Positions 34,336 through 44,872 of a DNA stretch of 64,000 nt are shown here, piece after piece. How positions within the stretch are numbered: the first letter of the stretch is position 1; each line of letters begins with the position of its first letter. The notes beneath the pieces are model-generated. The model was given only the letters and a program-made list of their open reading frames with translations, ran no database searches and was not told the DNA's origin. The DNA comes from Hoplostethus atlanticus. Taxonomy: Eukaryota > Chordata > Actinopteri > Trachichthyiformes > Trachichthyidae. The stretch is taken from contig JAXDDX010000292.1 of the NCBI GenBank assembly GCA_034670405.1, positions 62,001 to 126,000 of the forward strand. The letters are read 5' to 3'. A program made the translations under genes and the position numbers.

Positions 34336-35149
34336 AATTTAATATTTCAAAAGTACATCTAAAAAATGGAGCACATGTCAATATTATGAGTCACACAGTA
34401 ACAGAGGCATTTACAGTTAAAATAATTTTCTTAACTCAACAAATAATCTATAGCTGGTTGTTTATCACTATTTCTTCTGTTTCTCTCATAAATGGCTTTT
34501 TAGTGTATTTGACCTAGAACTGCTTGCTTGCTTGGCTATTATTGTTTTAAATAGCTATGGTTAAGCCTTTAAGCTAGATAGAATGTACAATAGGCATTCA
34601 GTCAATGGAAATAAGATAATGATAATGTGGTCACGGGTCAGTGCTGATCAAATATCAATCATGGCAATCTATCCATCATGGTGATCTATCAGCAATCAAT
34701 CATGAAAGTACAAAATTATTTCCATTTTACCAACATATCAAGACTCATCACTACAGCCTAGTTGAGCAGGGCTGAAAAAAGAGAGGTAAGTAGCTAGCAA
34801 ATAGTAGCAGAAGTAGCTGTGGTCCACCTGGACTAAAGAGAGGGTCTGATTACTCAAAAACATGACTTTCTGTCACTATTTTTAATGCTCTCTCTCTCTC
34901 CTTCGCTTTTCATCAGTTGACTAATGGGCTCGGTGCTCCACCGTGGCTTGAGTGGCTGTCTTTCTTTCTTTAAGACAAAATTAGTTTGTCAAAACTTGTC
35001 ATACATCTTTATTTGCCTCTCTTTTCCTCCTCTTCTCTTTTTCTCCTTCTCCCCTGAGCACCAAAAAGTTTTGTCCTTTTTGCCATGACTTATTTTTCTC
35101 ACTTTCTCTCACTTGCTGTGTCCAGTTGTTTTGATGTGTTTGTTATTTG
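34336..35149. other. Unassigned spacer
   Basis: AT-rich and without ORFs, with a (CT)n run near 34890. No recognised repeat family. Confidence 0.4.
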
Positions 35150-35365
35150 TGTTAAAGAACCCAGACGCAGAACACAGAGATGGGAGACGTACTAAAATGA
35201 ACAGGGTTTAATGAAGGAGTTGGGAATGAGGATGGCAGGGCAGGATGGCAAGCTGGGTAGACAGGGCAGGTAGGCAGGGCAGGCAAGATGACTGGCAAGA
35301 CAAACCGGCAGGCAGACAGGCAAGCAGGACAGGCAGGCGGTCAGGTAGGCAGCCAGGAAAACAGG
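35150..35365 (-). repeat. Remnant of the second gypsy element's 3' LTR
   Basis: Read on the minus strand it has an ATTAAA signal and ends GTTCTTTAACA, an LTR R/U5 end. 35220-35345 is a degenerate GGCAGG/GACAGG minisatellite. U3 and the end of integrase are deleted: the integrase frame runs straight into it at about 35365. Confidence 0.5.
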
Positions 35366-36150
35366 AACAGGGCAGTGCGGGCTCGCCTCCAGATCCTCCG
35401 GCAGCAGCGCATGTGGGCCTGGACAGACGGCACCGCAATCTCCTCCGCCTGAGTAGGAAATAAAGGGGGCTGATACCCAAGAGAACAGAGGAAGGGGTCA
35501 AACCTGAGGAGGCGTTGATGAGTGTGTTGTGTGCGTACTCCACCCAGGACAGCTGGGAGCTCCAGGAAGATGGGTTGGTGGATGTGACACATCGGAGCGC
35601 AGCCTCCATTTCTTGGTTGGCCCGCTCTGATTGACCATTCGTTTGCGGGTAGTATCCGGAGGATAAACTGGTAGTGGCACCCAGGGCCTTGCAGAATGCT
35701 CTCCAGACCTGAGAAATGAACTGGGGGGCCTCTATCAGAAACTATGTCGGCGGGGATACCGTGAAGGCGGAACACATGGTCCACCATGAGGTCGGCAGTC
35801 TCCCTAGCAGAGGGCAGTTTGGTAGGGCGAGAAAGTGGGCAGCTTTAGAGAAACGATCAATGACCGTGAGGATGGTGGTCTTACCATTAGACGGAGGAAG
35901 GCCGGTGATGAAATCCAGAGCACTGTGTGACCAGGGACGACTGGGGATGAAGAAGGCCGGAACGGGGTTTGGAGGATGTCTTGTTCTGGGCACAGACGGA
36001 ACAGGCAAAGATGAAACACTGGGTGTCAGCATCCATGGTGGGCGACCGAAAGCACTGGCGGAGGAAGGCGAGTGTCCGGATGATACCAGGATGGCAGTGG
36101 AGGAGGGACAGTGCCCACTCCTGGAGGAAGAACTGGAGGAGGGGCAGCGC
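35366..36150 (-). pseudogene. Second gypsy element: integrase
   Basis: Minus-strand pieces in several frames: [15 protein letters not shown] and CSVCAQNKT (HHCC zinc domain), [19 protein letters not shown] and [15 protein letters not shown] (core, first Asp), [18 protein letters not shown] (second Asp), and the end of the core with VQAHMR and RRARTAL. Frameshifts near 35500-35790 break it. It is separated from its own RT/RNase H by the ERV at about 36.2-45.57 kb. Confidence 0.8.
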
Positions 36151-36165
36151 CCATATTTGGAGGAA
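36090..36165. repeat. Imperfect ~40-bp tandem pair at the gypsy/ERV junction
   Basis: Two related blocks (gaggagggacagtgcccactc and gaggaggggcagcgcccatat, each followed by tggaggaa) sit directly at the junction of gypsy integrase and truncated ERV pol. Confidence 0.7.
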
Positions 36166-36199
36166 AGAACACAGGAAACAAGGACCCAGCCCCACAGAA

Positions 36200-36975
36200 T
36201 GAAAGTACAGATGAGTGGTTACATGACATCAGAGGATCCAACAATTGAAGACAGACGGCGCCTACTAGTGGATGAAATCGACGAAATCGAAGCAGAAATG
36301 TCGACACCTGTCAACCTGCTCGGAAGAGACATTTTGTGTCCACTAAAAGCCAACATTATGTGCACTAAGGAAGGTCTCTATGTAGATTTTCCAGAAGACT
36401 CCTCAGCAAGAATGATGTCAGTTTGGAGAGAACTCAGCATAACTCAGCCTTTGGTATATTGGCTCCGGCTAATGCCAAAATCCAGTCTGCTCCAAGAGTG
36501 GAACACGTGGAAACCATGCGTGAAAACCCAAATGAGACAAACCATTGAACCACAACTACCACTCCATTGTACTCTTATGTATGATGAACAGAGACAACAG
36601 ACAGACTATGAGGAATGCTGGGATGATTTGATTAACGGAAAACCATACTATGTGGTCAGCCAAAACGTGTATATAGGACCACAGGGGGTAGCAGCAGCCA
36701 TAGAGCTCCCTTCAAAATTGAAAGACTGGTTTCAAGTGACAAACTCCACCCCCCATGTCACATTGATGGTGACAAAAGGACACAAATCCCATGAACTTGG
36801 CCCAATGGTGAAGGCGGCATTGCAAGTACATGAATGGAAAGCCACCCAAAATAAAAGCATTCACGTGTCATCTGATGGACTGTACATTCGAATATCCCTA
36901 CGCTCAGTTGATGAAGGACAGGCAGAGAAAGTTTTAGTAAAAGAACTCAAAGAACTCTCACACAGATGCCTTTAA
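36200..36975 (+). pseudogene. pol: ERV pol: protease end and a 2H-phosphoesterase-like domain
   Basis: The frame begins abruptly next to gypsy sequence; the protease catalytic part is missing and only its end (STPVNLLGRDIL) remains at about 36300. Before RT lies a domain of ~200 residues with two H-x-T-L motifs, LPLHCTLMYD (His codon at 36565) and TPHVTLMV (His codon at 36754), 63 codons apart, separated by a strand-like stretch (NVYIGPQGVAAAIEL). Two H-x-[ST]-hydrophobic motifs are the signature of the 2H phosphoesterase superfamily, whose members include cellular and viral 2',5'-oligoadenylate phosphodiesterases. The spacing is shorter than in the well-known members, so this is a structural hypothesis. 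The frame ends at 36975 and RT continues in another frame. Confidence 0.6.
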
Positions 36976-39900
36976 TAGCCAAACAGGAAAATCTATTGAA
37001 ACAAGTACCACAGGAATTATGGTCAAAACATAAGACAGATGTAGGGAAAGTTAAGTCAGCACAACCCATATGCATAAAACTTAAACCACAGGTAAGGCTC
37101 CCCTATAGAAAACAGTATCCGCTGAAGCAGCATGCTATAGAAGGAATTAGACCCACAATTGAGGGCCTGTTGGCAGCAGGTGTATTGGTAAAAACAAAAA
37201 GCCCTTGCAATACTCCGATTTTTCCAATTAAAAAGCCACATTCTGCCGATTATCGATTAGTGCATGATTTGAGAGCCATCAACTCCATTGTGAATGCCGA
37301 GACACCCATTGTCCCAGACCCACATACACTACTGACCAACATTCCACCTAACACACACTGGTACACTGTAATTGATTTATGTTAAGCCTTTTTTAGTGTG
37401 CCACTACATCCAGATTCACAATATCTGTTTGCCTTTACATACATGCAGCAACAATACACATACACACGCGTTGCTCAGGGTTATGTTGATAGTCCCAGCA
37501 TATTTAATAGAGTGTTAGCCGAAGATCTGCAACATTTAGACGTCCCCAGTACAGTGCTCCAGTATGTGGATGATTTATTGATCTGTAGTCCTACAAAACA
37601 ACAGTGTGAGACAGACTCTGTTGCAGTGTTGACAGCGCTAGCACACGGCGGACACAAAGTCAGCCGAGACAAATTGCAGTTTTGCCAAGAGGAAGTTGAT
37701 TACCTAGGAAGGAGATTGAGCGGGGATAAAAGGCTAATTGCCCCCTCCCAAGTAGAAGCCATAACTAGTTACGCTCCCAAACCGCAAACGGTGGGACAGA
37801 TGCTTTCTTTTCTGGGGATGGCGGGATACAGCCGTCAGTGGATTTGTGACTATGCTGTCAAGACAGCACCTATGAGAGCCCTCATACGAGCGGCGGGACA
37901 AAATAACAGCTCAGCCCACTTACAGTGGACTGAGGATGCTGAGGGGGCCTTCTGCGCACTTAAAGGGGACCTGCAGTCGGCTCCAGCACTCGGAAATCCG
38001 GACTATTCAAAGCCTTTCCATTTGTATGTTGCAGAACGAGCAGGATATGCAAATGCAGTATTAATGCAGGATACGCCAACGCGCAAACAGCCTTTAGCTT
38101 ACTATAGCACCAAATTGGATAACATTGAGTCCGGTCTGCCACCCTGTTATCAGGGATTGGCTGCAGCTGCTTTCGCTTTTCAAAAAGCCTCCACACTAAC
38201 TATGGGCCACTCAGTGACCCTTTATACGTCTCATCAGTTGCACGCCTTGCTCACAAGCCCACGGTTCGTTCTAACTCAGGCTAGAAAAACTGGGTACGAG
38301 GTTATACTCTCAGCGCCCGAACTTAACATCCAACGATGCAATACAGTAAATCCTGCAACTCGGATGGTATTGCCTGTGGACGGATCTTCACATGACTGTG
38401 TCCAAGCAACTCATGATTTTATGCAGGCTCGAGATGACCTGCATGCTCAACCTATTACAGCAGATCTCACATTGTTTGTAGACGGCTCCTGTTTTAGAGA
38501 TGCTACAGGAAATCATGCCGGCTATGGCATAGTACAATTGAATAAAGATAACACCTTTACAAACATTCAAGCAACTAAAATTGCCCAACCATGTTCTGCA
38601 CAACTAGCAGAAATCAAGGCTTTAACAGCCGCATGTAAATTGGCGCGAGGGCAGCGCCTTAATGTATATACAGATTCGCAATACGCATACGGTGTGTGTC
38701 ATATAGACGGTAGCATCTGGAAACAGAGAGGATTTTGTAGAGCAGATGGCACCCCAGTAAGACATGGAGAAGCTGTCTCTGCTCTGCTAGATGCTATACA
38801 CCTCCCGACAGCGGTTGCAATCATCAAGTGTCCAGCTCACCAAAAGACAGACTCTCTGATAGCCACAGGTAATAACTTAGCTGATGAAGCAGCTAAACAA
38901 GCGGCAATCAGCAACAGTATGGCGCCACTACTGTTTGCAGAAGATTGTGCGCCACTTACTACTCTCTCCTCTCTTATACTGGCACAGGAGAGGGCTGATA
39001 TTTATGAACAATCAGTATGGCTAAAAAGAGGTGCTGTCAAGGTTACGCAGGACGGACCCCAAAAAGGGTTATGGAGAAGCCCCCATGGTCATTTTGTGAT
39101 GCCCATTTCTCTGTTGCGTTATGCTATTAGAAATGCGCATGGTCAGGACCATTGCGCAAGGGGGGAAGTGATCAAACGCCTTCAGGCAGTCTGGTGGACG
39201 CCATTTTTAGCAGCCACAGTAGATAGAACATTGCATGAATGTGACGTGTGTGCTCAATACAATGTAAGGAAAGCATTTTCGGCCCCAATAGCACACATTC
39301 CTCCACCAGATGGTCCCTTTAGACATCTAATGATAGACTGTGGATATGACCCAACGAATAGGAAGAATGAGGTATATTTTGCTTGTGATTGACAGGTTCA
39401 GCAGATGGGTTGAGGCGGTGCCAACAGCGAACCCCAATGCTAGAACGGTAGCAAAATTTTTGTGCAAAGAAGTCTTCCCACGATTTGGCATACCAGATGC
39501 TATTAGCTCTGACAACGGACCGCATTTTATAGCAGAAATTACCAAAACAACCTTTAAGATGCTAGGGATAAAACAGAAGTTTGGGTGTGTATACCACCCC
39601 CAGTCACAGGGAACAGTTGAGCGAGCTAAAGGCATTCTAAAAGCAAAATTGGCTAAAATATTGGCAGACTACGAGGGGAAACTCAATTGGGTGGAAGCTT
39701 TGCCTCTGGCGCTAATGTGCATGAGATGAGATCACAAACTAACAGACTAACACATCTAACTCCGCATGAAATGTTTACAGGACGACCAATGCCTGTACCA
39801 TATCTTAGAGGCCCATATGAAGGTCCTCCACTGGAGCAGTTGGAACAAGAATTAATAAGTTATGTGCAGCATTTAACCCAAATCCATAAGTTGATATTTC

Positions 39901-40481
39901 AACAGGTAAAAGGCGCCACAGAGGACAGAGACGCAGACATCCCAGACCAACTGCAGAGGGTGCGTCCAGGAGAGTGGGTATACGTCAAGGTGTTCAAAAG
40001 AAAGTGGGACCAACCCAGACGTGAAGGCCCTTTTAAAGTCATTCTAGCAACCCCAACAGCACTAAAGGTCGAAGGTAAGAAGTTTTGGTACCATCTAAAT
40101 CATTGCTGCAGAGCAGATGACCCAGAAGGGACGGCTGAAGCGTACAGAAGGAGAGCACGCCCTGGGTCAGAAGGGGAAGGCGTCGCCACCCCACAGTCAG
40201 AAGGGGCAGGTGATACCGCCCCACAAGAAGAAGGGGAAGGTGACACCGCCCCACAGGAAACTAGTCGGTCCCAGAGTCCACAAGGAGAAAGACGGTCCCA
40301 GAGATTGGCTGCCAGACGGGCCAGAGACAGTCCAGCAAGTAGTGGATCTGTGGCATCAAGACAAGAAAGTGAATCAGATTCAGATAATGAATCACCCACA
40401 AGCCCAACAGAAAGACCAGAAGGGGCAGGTGATACCGCCCCACAAGAAGCAGACCCAGGGGAAGGGCCATCTAGAGTATAA
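36966..40481 (+). pseudogene. pol: ERV pol: reverse transcriptase, RNase H, integrase
   Basis: RT starts near 36966 and carries the usual fingers motif around 37250-37290 and the YVDD catalytic box at 37563-37574. RNase H follows (LFVDGSCFRDATGNHAGYG, YTDSQYAYGV). Integrase has an HHCC zinc domain (about 39136-39260, CDVCAQ), SSDNGPHF (second Asp) and HPQSQGTVERAKG (Glu). Lesions: a frame change at the start of RT (about 36966), an in-frame TAA at 37383-37385 just after the first catalytic Asp motif, a 1-2-base frameshift near 39339, and a 5-base tandem duplication (atgag) near 39721 that shifts the frame again. The C-terminus is an acidic, repeat-containing tail that overlaps env. Confidence 0.85.
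40167..40450 (+). repeat. ~30-bp tandem/dispersed repeat in the pol/env overlap
   Basis: Units like 'gaaggggcaggtgataccgccccacaagaa' occur around 40167, 40197, 40227 and again at 40418. Pol reads them as EGAGDTAPQ and the env frame as KGQVIPPHKK, so they are open in both frames. Confidence 0.85.
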
Positions 40482-42399
40482 GGGAAAGAGAGTAAAAAGA
40501 AAAGGGTTATGGGGAATATTTACAATTATGGTTTTATTTCTACTAACATGTGAGGTTTCAGATCCTGAAGAAACAATTACAGAACAGAGGCAGCTGATTA
40601 ACTGTGCTTTGACAGCTGGAGTTATGGCAGTAAAACAGGGAAAATTGCCACTACATGAACTAATTGAACTCATCTATGCTAAATCTGAGAACGAACAAAT
40701 GTATGCTATCTCGGCCACCCATGAGATCATTAAATTAGACAACCTTCCTGCAAATAAGCAGTGCAAGACCAAAGGGGTGGTGAGAGTAAGGGCCACATGC
40801 TCTAGGAGCCAATGTATAGATATCAATATAGAAGAACCTACACCCAAGAGGGCAGCTGTCGGCTCGGTAGAACCATATGGCAAGGAGCGTACACGTAGAA
40901 ATGTGCAAGATGGATTTCATGGGATAAGCAGAGAATTAAGAACGCCAACATGGGAACAAAACATGTTCTATCAATGGATGCAATTTTCAGCCAGGCAAGC
41001 AAGCGCACATTCTTGCGTAACGTGCTATAATGCCAAAAGAATTCCCCAGATAATGCCCGTAACGGGTTATGGTAAAAGCGGGTGTTATAACATCAACACC
41101 TGTTTTGCATATTGTGTAATACAAATGGCTGGAGGACGAAGAAGATGGTCCAACGATGGGCAGGTCTGTCCACGATGGCAATCAAATGAACTCGAGTCCT
41201 GGTTACCACCAGTAGTCAACATGGCAAAGGAGACAACGTTCCCATATTGTATAACACGTGGTATTGATATGATGGGTTCCATACGCCTAAACAAATCAGA
41301 TCCTCGAGTACGATGTAGACACATTGGGGTGAATATCCCACAAAAAAACAAAACCCAAAGAGTAAAAGTCTGTAACACAACTGACAAAGCAGAATTTCAG
41401 TGCCATCAGATAGCATTAGATGGTAGTTATCTTGTCATCAAACAAGGTGGCGCACTTCCCCAGGCATATCGTATCCCCTACCTTGCGAACGGCTCAGAGC
41501 CGTTGGCAGATGTGTTCTGGATGTGCAATAACGATAAAGAAGTAAAGATGGTATTACCGTCAAATTGGACAGGGATTTGCGCGCCAGTTATGCTAACAGG
41601 GAAAATGACGGTACTAGGCACCCCGCCCTTAGAGAATAGAGTCAAAAGAAGCACCGATAGTGAATGGGCGGCAGATGCACAAGTCTATATCACTTGGAAC
41701 CAGGAACCGCATGGCGTGCCATCAGACCACAAGGCCATAGGAGAGGATTGGATCATCTCTGGACAGGCAGTGGGAGTGGTCCCGCTTATAGGACAGATGT
41801 CAACTGCACAATACATAGCACGCAACAGCAGATAGGTGAATTACTTATGGTACAATCAGCAGAGGTTTATTAATTGGACTTTATCAGCACTAGGGACTGT
41901 ACATGAACAGCTACACCACACCTCCATGATGACACTGCTAGCAGAAGATCAGGGAGTGTGCAGCCATATCGGTGATGAGTGTTGTACTGTCATACCAATG
42001 CACACAGGAGAAGAGGGTAATCTCACAAAGATATTGAGCAAGCTAAAAACACTAAGAGATGAACATGTAAAAAATTCCAATTGGAATACCAGGGCACAGG
42101 CACTGTGGGACTTCTTCAATAAACTATCCTGGAGAAGGATCCTGCAGGTGGTAGGAATGGTAGTGGGCTCGCTGTTGTTGATTGCCATGGTCGTTTTGTG
42201 TTGTGTGTTTCCAATAATCCGAACGATGATCAGCAAGATGATCTCACTGATAACCGGACAGTTTCCTCTAGTGGTTCACCAGGACATAGACATTGGAATA
42301 GAGATGACACAAATGAATCGCGAAATACTGTTTGAACCTGAACCTGTAGATGACATCTACATCCCAATGGATGCACGGAAATGGCAGCTTGATGTATAA
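40387..42399 (+). pseudogene. env: ERV Env glycoprotein (SU and TM), one internal stop
   Basis: The frame is open from 40117, but ATG at 40387 is the nearest start that precedes a hydrophobic signal segment (IFTIMVLFLLTC, about 40516-40551). Two basic tetrapeptides fit furin: RTRR (40888-40899) and RVKR (41638-41649); the second is the likely SU/TM cut. An in-frame TAG at 41833-41835 breaks the product about 60 codons after RVKR. The TM part has C-x6-CC (41959-41985), the disulfide motif of gamma-type Env, a membrane anchor at about 42145-42216 (VVGMVVGSLLLIAMVV) and a ~55-residue cytoplasmic tail. Apart from the stop, the frame is intact. Confidence 0.85.
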
Positions 42400-42414
42400 A
42401 GAAATCATCCGATA

Positions 42415-42957
42415 ATGACAGAACAATCAGCAGAACAAAGAACAAAAAAGAAAGAACGACGAAAACATAAAGAAACAGCTGATAAACGGTTTAACAAAGA
42501 ACCTATTCAGCTGCATGCTTCTAAAACTTTCCTACAATATTCATTACATTCAGTGCAGTCCGAGGGGTATCCACTGCCAACACCACCCATCATTCGCATG
42601 AAAAGAATGCACATTAGCCGCTGGAAAACAGAGACATATACATTGGGACAGGGCTTACGATTGGAGCATAGTGTTGTCTCAATACTCTATACTTATGATT
42701 TGGTACAATTGGCGCCGAGACAACTTTGCATGCCCCTGTTCACAAAAACTAGAATAGAAGTAGTCACCCTAAAACTAGGACATGACATGTTATTTAGCAC
42801 CCATGTCTCATTAGTGAGACATGGGAAGAAAGGTGTAGGACAAATTTCAGACAGATGCAAACATAGTTACAGTCTATATACAGAAAGACTTCAGTTACTC
42901 TGCTGGGGTGACACCGCCCCAATTTATATGAATTATGCCAAAGGTTGCCTAGAGTGA
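42415..42957 (+). CDS. ERV accessory ORF A (function unknown)
   Basis: Intact 180-residue ORF that begins 15 bases after the env stop. The N-terminus is very basic (RTKKKERRKHKETADKR), compatible with nuclear or RNA binding; the rest is mixed alpha/beta in composition without clear motifs. It has no signal peptide or membrane segment. The position between env and the 3' LTR is where complex retroviruses keep regulatory genes. I do not recognise the family. It would have to be expressed from a spliced or internally started transcript. Confidence 0.6.
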   Translation: MTEQSAEQRTKKKERRKHKETADKRFNKEPIQLHASKTFLQYSLHSVQSEGYPLPTPPIIRMKRMHISRWKTETYTLGQGLRLEHSVVSILYTYDLVQLAPRQLCMPLFTKTRIEVVTLKLGHDMLFSTHVSLVRHGKKGVGQISDRCKHSYSLYTERLQLLCWGDTAPIYMNYAKGCLE

Positions 42958-42994
42958 ATGAACTAACACCTTTTATTATTTTGATAGATAAATC

Positions 42995-44143
42995 ATGGCA
43001 GAAGGCCCAGGATATGAGTGGCCAGAATTCCCACAGAATCAGGGTTATGTTCAACAACCTCAAGTATGGCCACAAAATTTGGTTCCAATGACCCCTCTGG
43101 GACCAGCCCAGATGCAACCAGCCGTAGGGTTTTTTCCTGAAGGGCCTTACAGGGCATTCCCAGCCATGAATCAACCACACCAATCCGGGAGCCAGTGGTA
43201 CCAACAGGGAAATGTGTTGGTAAACGCACCAGGACAAAGGGAGCCAGAATGGGAGACGCAACAGCCGACGACATCAGGCCAAGGAAAACCACACCAGAGT
43301 ACCCCCATAGATGTGCAGGATACAACCGACGAAGAAACAACTACGGGACACAGCCCATCACCACCTCCCCAGGCGTCCCCGATATTACGCAAGTTACTGC
43401 AAGGAGAAATGTCAAACCCTAACCAGAAACCATCGACTCCAACAGGGCAGCCGCAGTCGTCAGGCTCAACACCAACGACTCCCGACGGTGGAATGCCTAG
43501 GCCTGAATACCTGAAGTTGCTAGCGTACATGGCTACGGGCGAGCGACAGGAGGGTTGGGCAACGCCCTCAGTCAGCTCTTCTAATAGCTTGCTTACCGGT
43601 GAGCGTTGGGGACCCGCCAAATTGGCTGATCTCACGTGGTGGGAGTTCAAAACACAGACAAGAGTACTACCACCTCACCACACCTCGGTTCTGAAAAAAG
43701 CCAGAATGGAAGAGCTCAAACGACGCGCCACCACACGCAATAGGCTTAGGTCAAGAGAACGTAAAAATCGGCTACGTGAGTTAGAGGCCCAGGAGGGTGA
43801 CATGGAAGAATATCGATATCGACTGCAGGTGTTGGAAGCCCGGGAGGATGTTACGGAAAACCAGAAAGATCTGATACAAGCAATGACAACCCTGCTACGA
43901 GAGTTGAGAAGCCAAGTGAATAAGTTGGCCGAAGAAAAGGATCTCCTGGCCAAAGAAAAGGATCTCCTGGTCAAAGAAAAGGATCTCCTGGCCTGTCGCG
44001 TGGGCCAAGTGGATGAGTTGATCAAAGAAAGGGATCTCCTGGCCGGTCACGTGGCTGCGAATGATGATGTTATCGGCGGATACCGACGGCTGCGTTGCAC
44101 TGGAACATACGTTACCCCTAAGGGAAACGTACATTACCCCTAA
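42995..44143 (+). CDS. ERV accessory ORF B: Pro-rich region plus basic coiled coil
   Basis: Intact 382-residue ORF after ORF A. Residues 1-190 are Pro/Gln/Ser-rich and low-complexity, like a transactivation region; the middle has a Trp-containing stretch (LADLTWWEFKTQ). From about residue 235, KRRATTRNRLRSRERKNRLR leads into a leucine-rich coiled coil of ~100 residues, a layout like a bZIP, although the canonical Asn spacing is not met. A heptad (KEKDLLA/V) is repeated almost exactly three times at about 43936-43993 plus a diverged copy at about 44026. No counterpart is recognised. It could be a transcriptional regulator or a structural protein. Confidence 0.6.
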   Translation: MAEGPGYEWPEFPQNQGYVQQPQVWPQNLVPMTPLGPAQMQPAVGFFPEGPYRAFPAMNQPHQSGSQWYQQGNVLVNAPGQREPEWETQQPTTSGQGKPHQSTPIDVQDTTDEETTTGHSPSPPPQASPILRKLLQGEMSNPNQKPSTPTGQPQSSGSTPTTPDGGMPRPEYLKLLAYMATGERQEGWATPSVSSSNSLLTGERWGPAKLADLTWWEFKTQTRVLPPHHTSVLKKARMEELKRRATTRNRLRSRERKNRLRELEAQEGDMEEYRYRLQVLEAREDVTENQKDLIQAMTTLLRELRSQVNKLAEEKDLLAKEKDLLVKEKDLLACRVGQVDELIKERDLLAGHVAANDDVIGGYRRLRCTGTYVTPKGNVHYP

Positions 44144-44860
44144 GTCACACTACCCCTAAGCAAAAATCCTGCCCCTAGGTTGTCCCGCCCCAAGCCACTT
44201 TGCCCTTACACCACATTGGTGTCGTGGTTTGGTCAGAGTCTGATGTACTGACCCTGGACGTCGGTGCGTCGGATTCTGATCGAACCTAGATGCCAACTCA
44301 CATATGGACTGAAACTGACTTGGAAGATACCCATACTAACATGAACGACGAGGTTCTAGTATCCTCTCATGTTAGTGACTCTCTACGACACGCAAAGTGT
44401 CTGGGTTGAAGACGACTGATGAAGATGACGGACGACGACTACATGACAACTTATTTTTAGAAGTATAGGTTTCTTAACACCTATAGTTAACATAGATGTG
44501 CCATAGATTGATGATAAATTGTTTGACATTATACTGTTTGAACAAAGTTGCTGATTATAATATCCGCACAAATCAAGTAGTCTACACTGGAGTGGCTTAC
44601 ACTGAAAAATTGTTTAATATAATCTCACAGTGATAATATAATCTATACACTATTTTTGATTGGTTAAGACAATTTATATTGTAATGAGTATGAGCTTAAG
44701 CTCTTGATTCAGTAATTTGTTTTCCTGAATTTGCTAATTTTATGTTTGTCTTTTTGTGTTGGATTCCCAGGAGCCATGTTCGGTATGTGTATTCTGTGCA
44801 CTTTAAAGAAACATGTTTGAACCTGATAAGCAGCATTGTAGTGGGACCTTAGTAAGTCCC
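44144..44860 (+). other. ERV untranslated region before the polypurine tract
   Basis: Begins with short repeats of 'ttacccctaag' (44112-44165). There is no ORF. It ends at a purine-rich tract. Confidence 0.6.
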
Positions 44861-44872
44861 AAAGGGGGGAAA
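44859..44872 (+). promoter_or_regulatory. ERV polypurine tract
   Basis: cccaaaggggggaaa-type run immediately before the 3' LTR start TGTTGTGA. Confidence 0.8.

Noticed and set aside
35716-36200. Start of a 419-codon plus-strand ORF as extra N-terminus of ERV pol
   Set aside because: This stretch is antisense to well-matched gypsy integrase, so it is not retroviral; the true ERV sequence starts near 36200.
36565-36765. A confirmed 2-5A phosphodiesterase
   Set aside because: Only two short motifs and context support it, and spacing is atypical; reported as a hypothesis only.
42794-44134. Minus-strand ORFs of 79-159 codons opposite ERV ORFs A and B
   Set aside because: No motifs; composition is the mirror of the plus-strand coding repeats.
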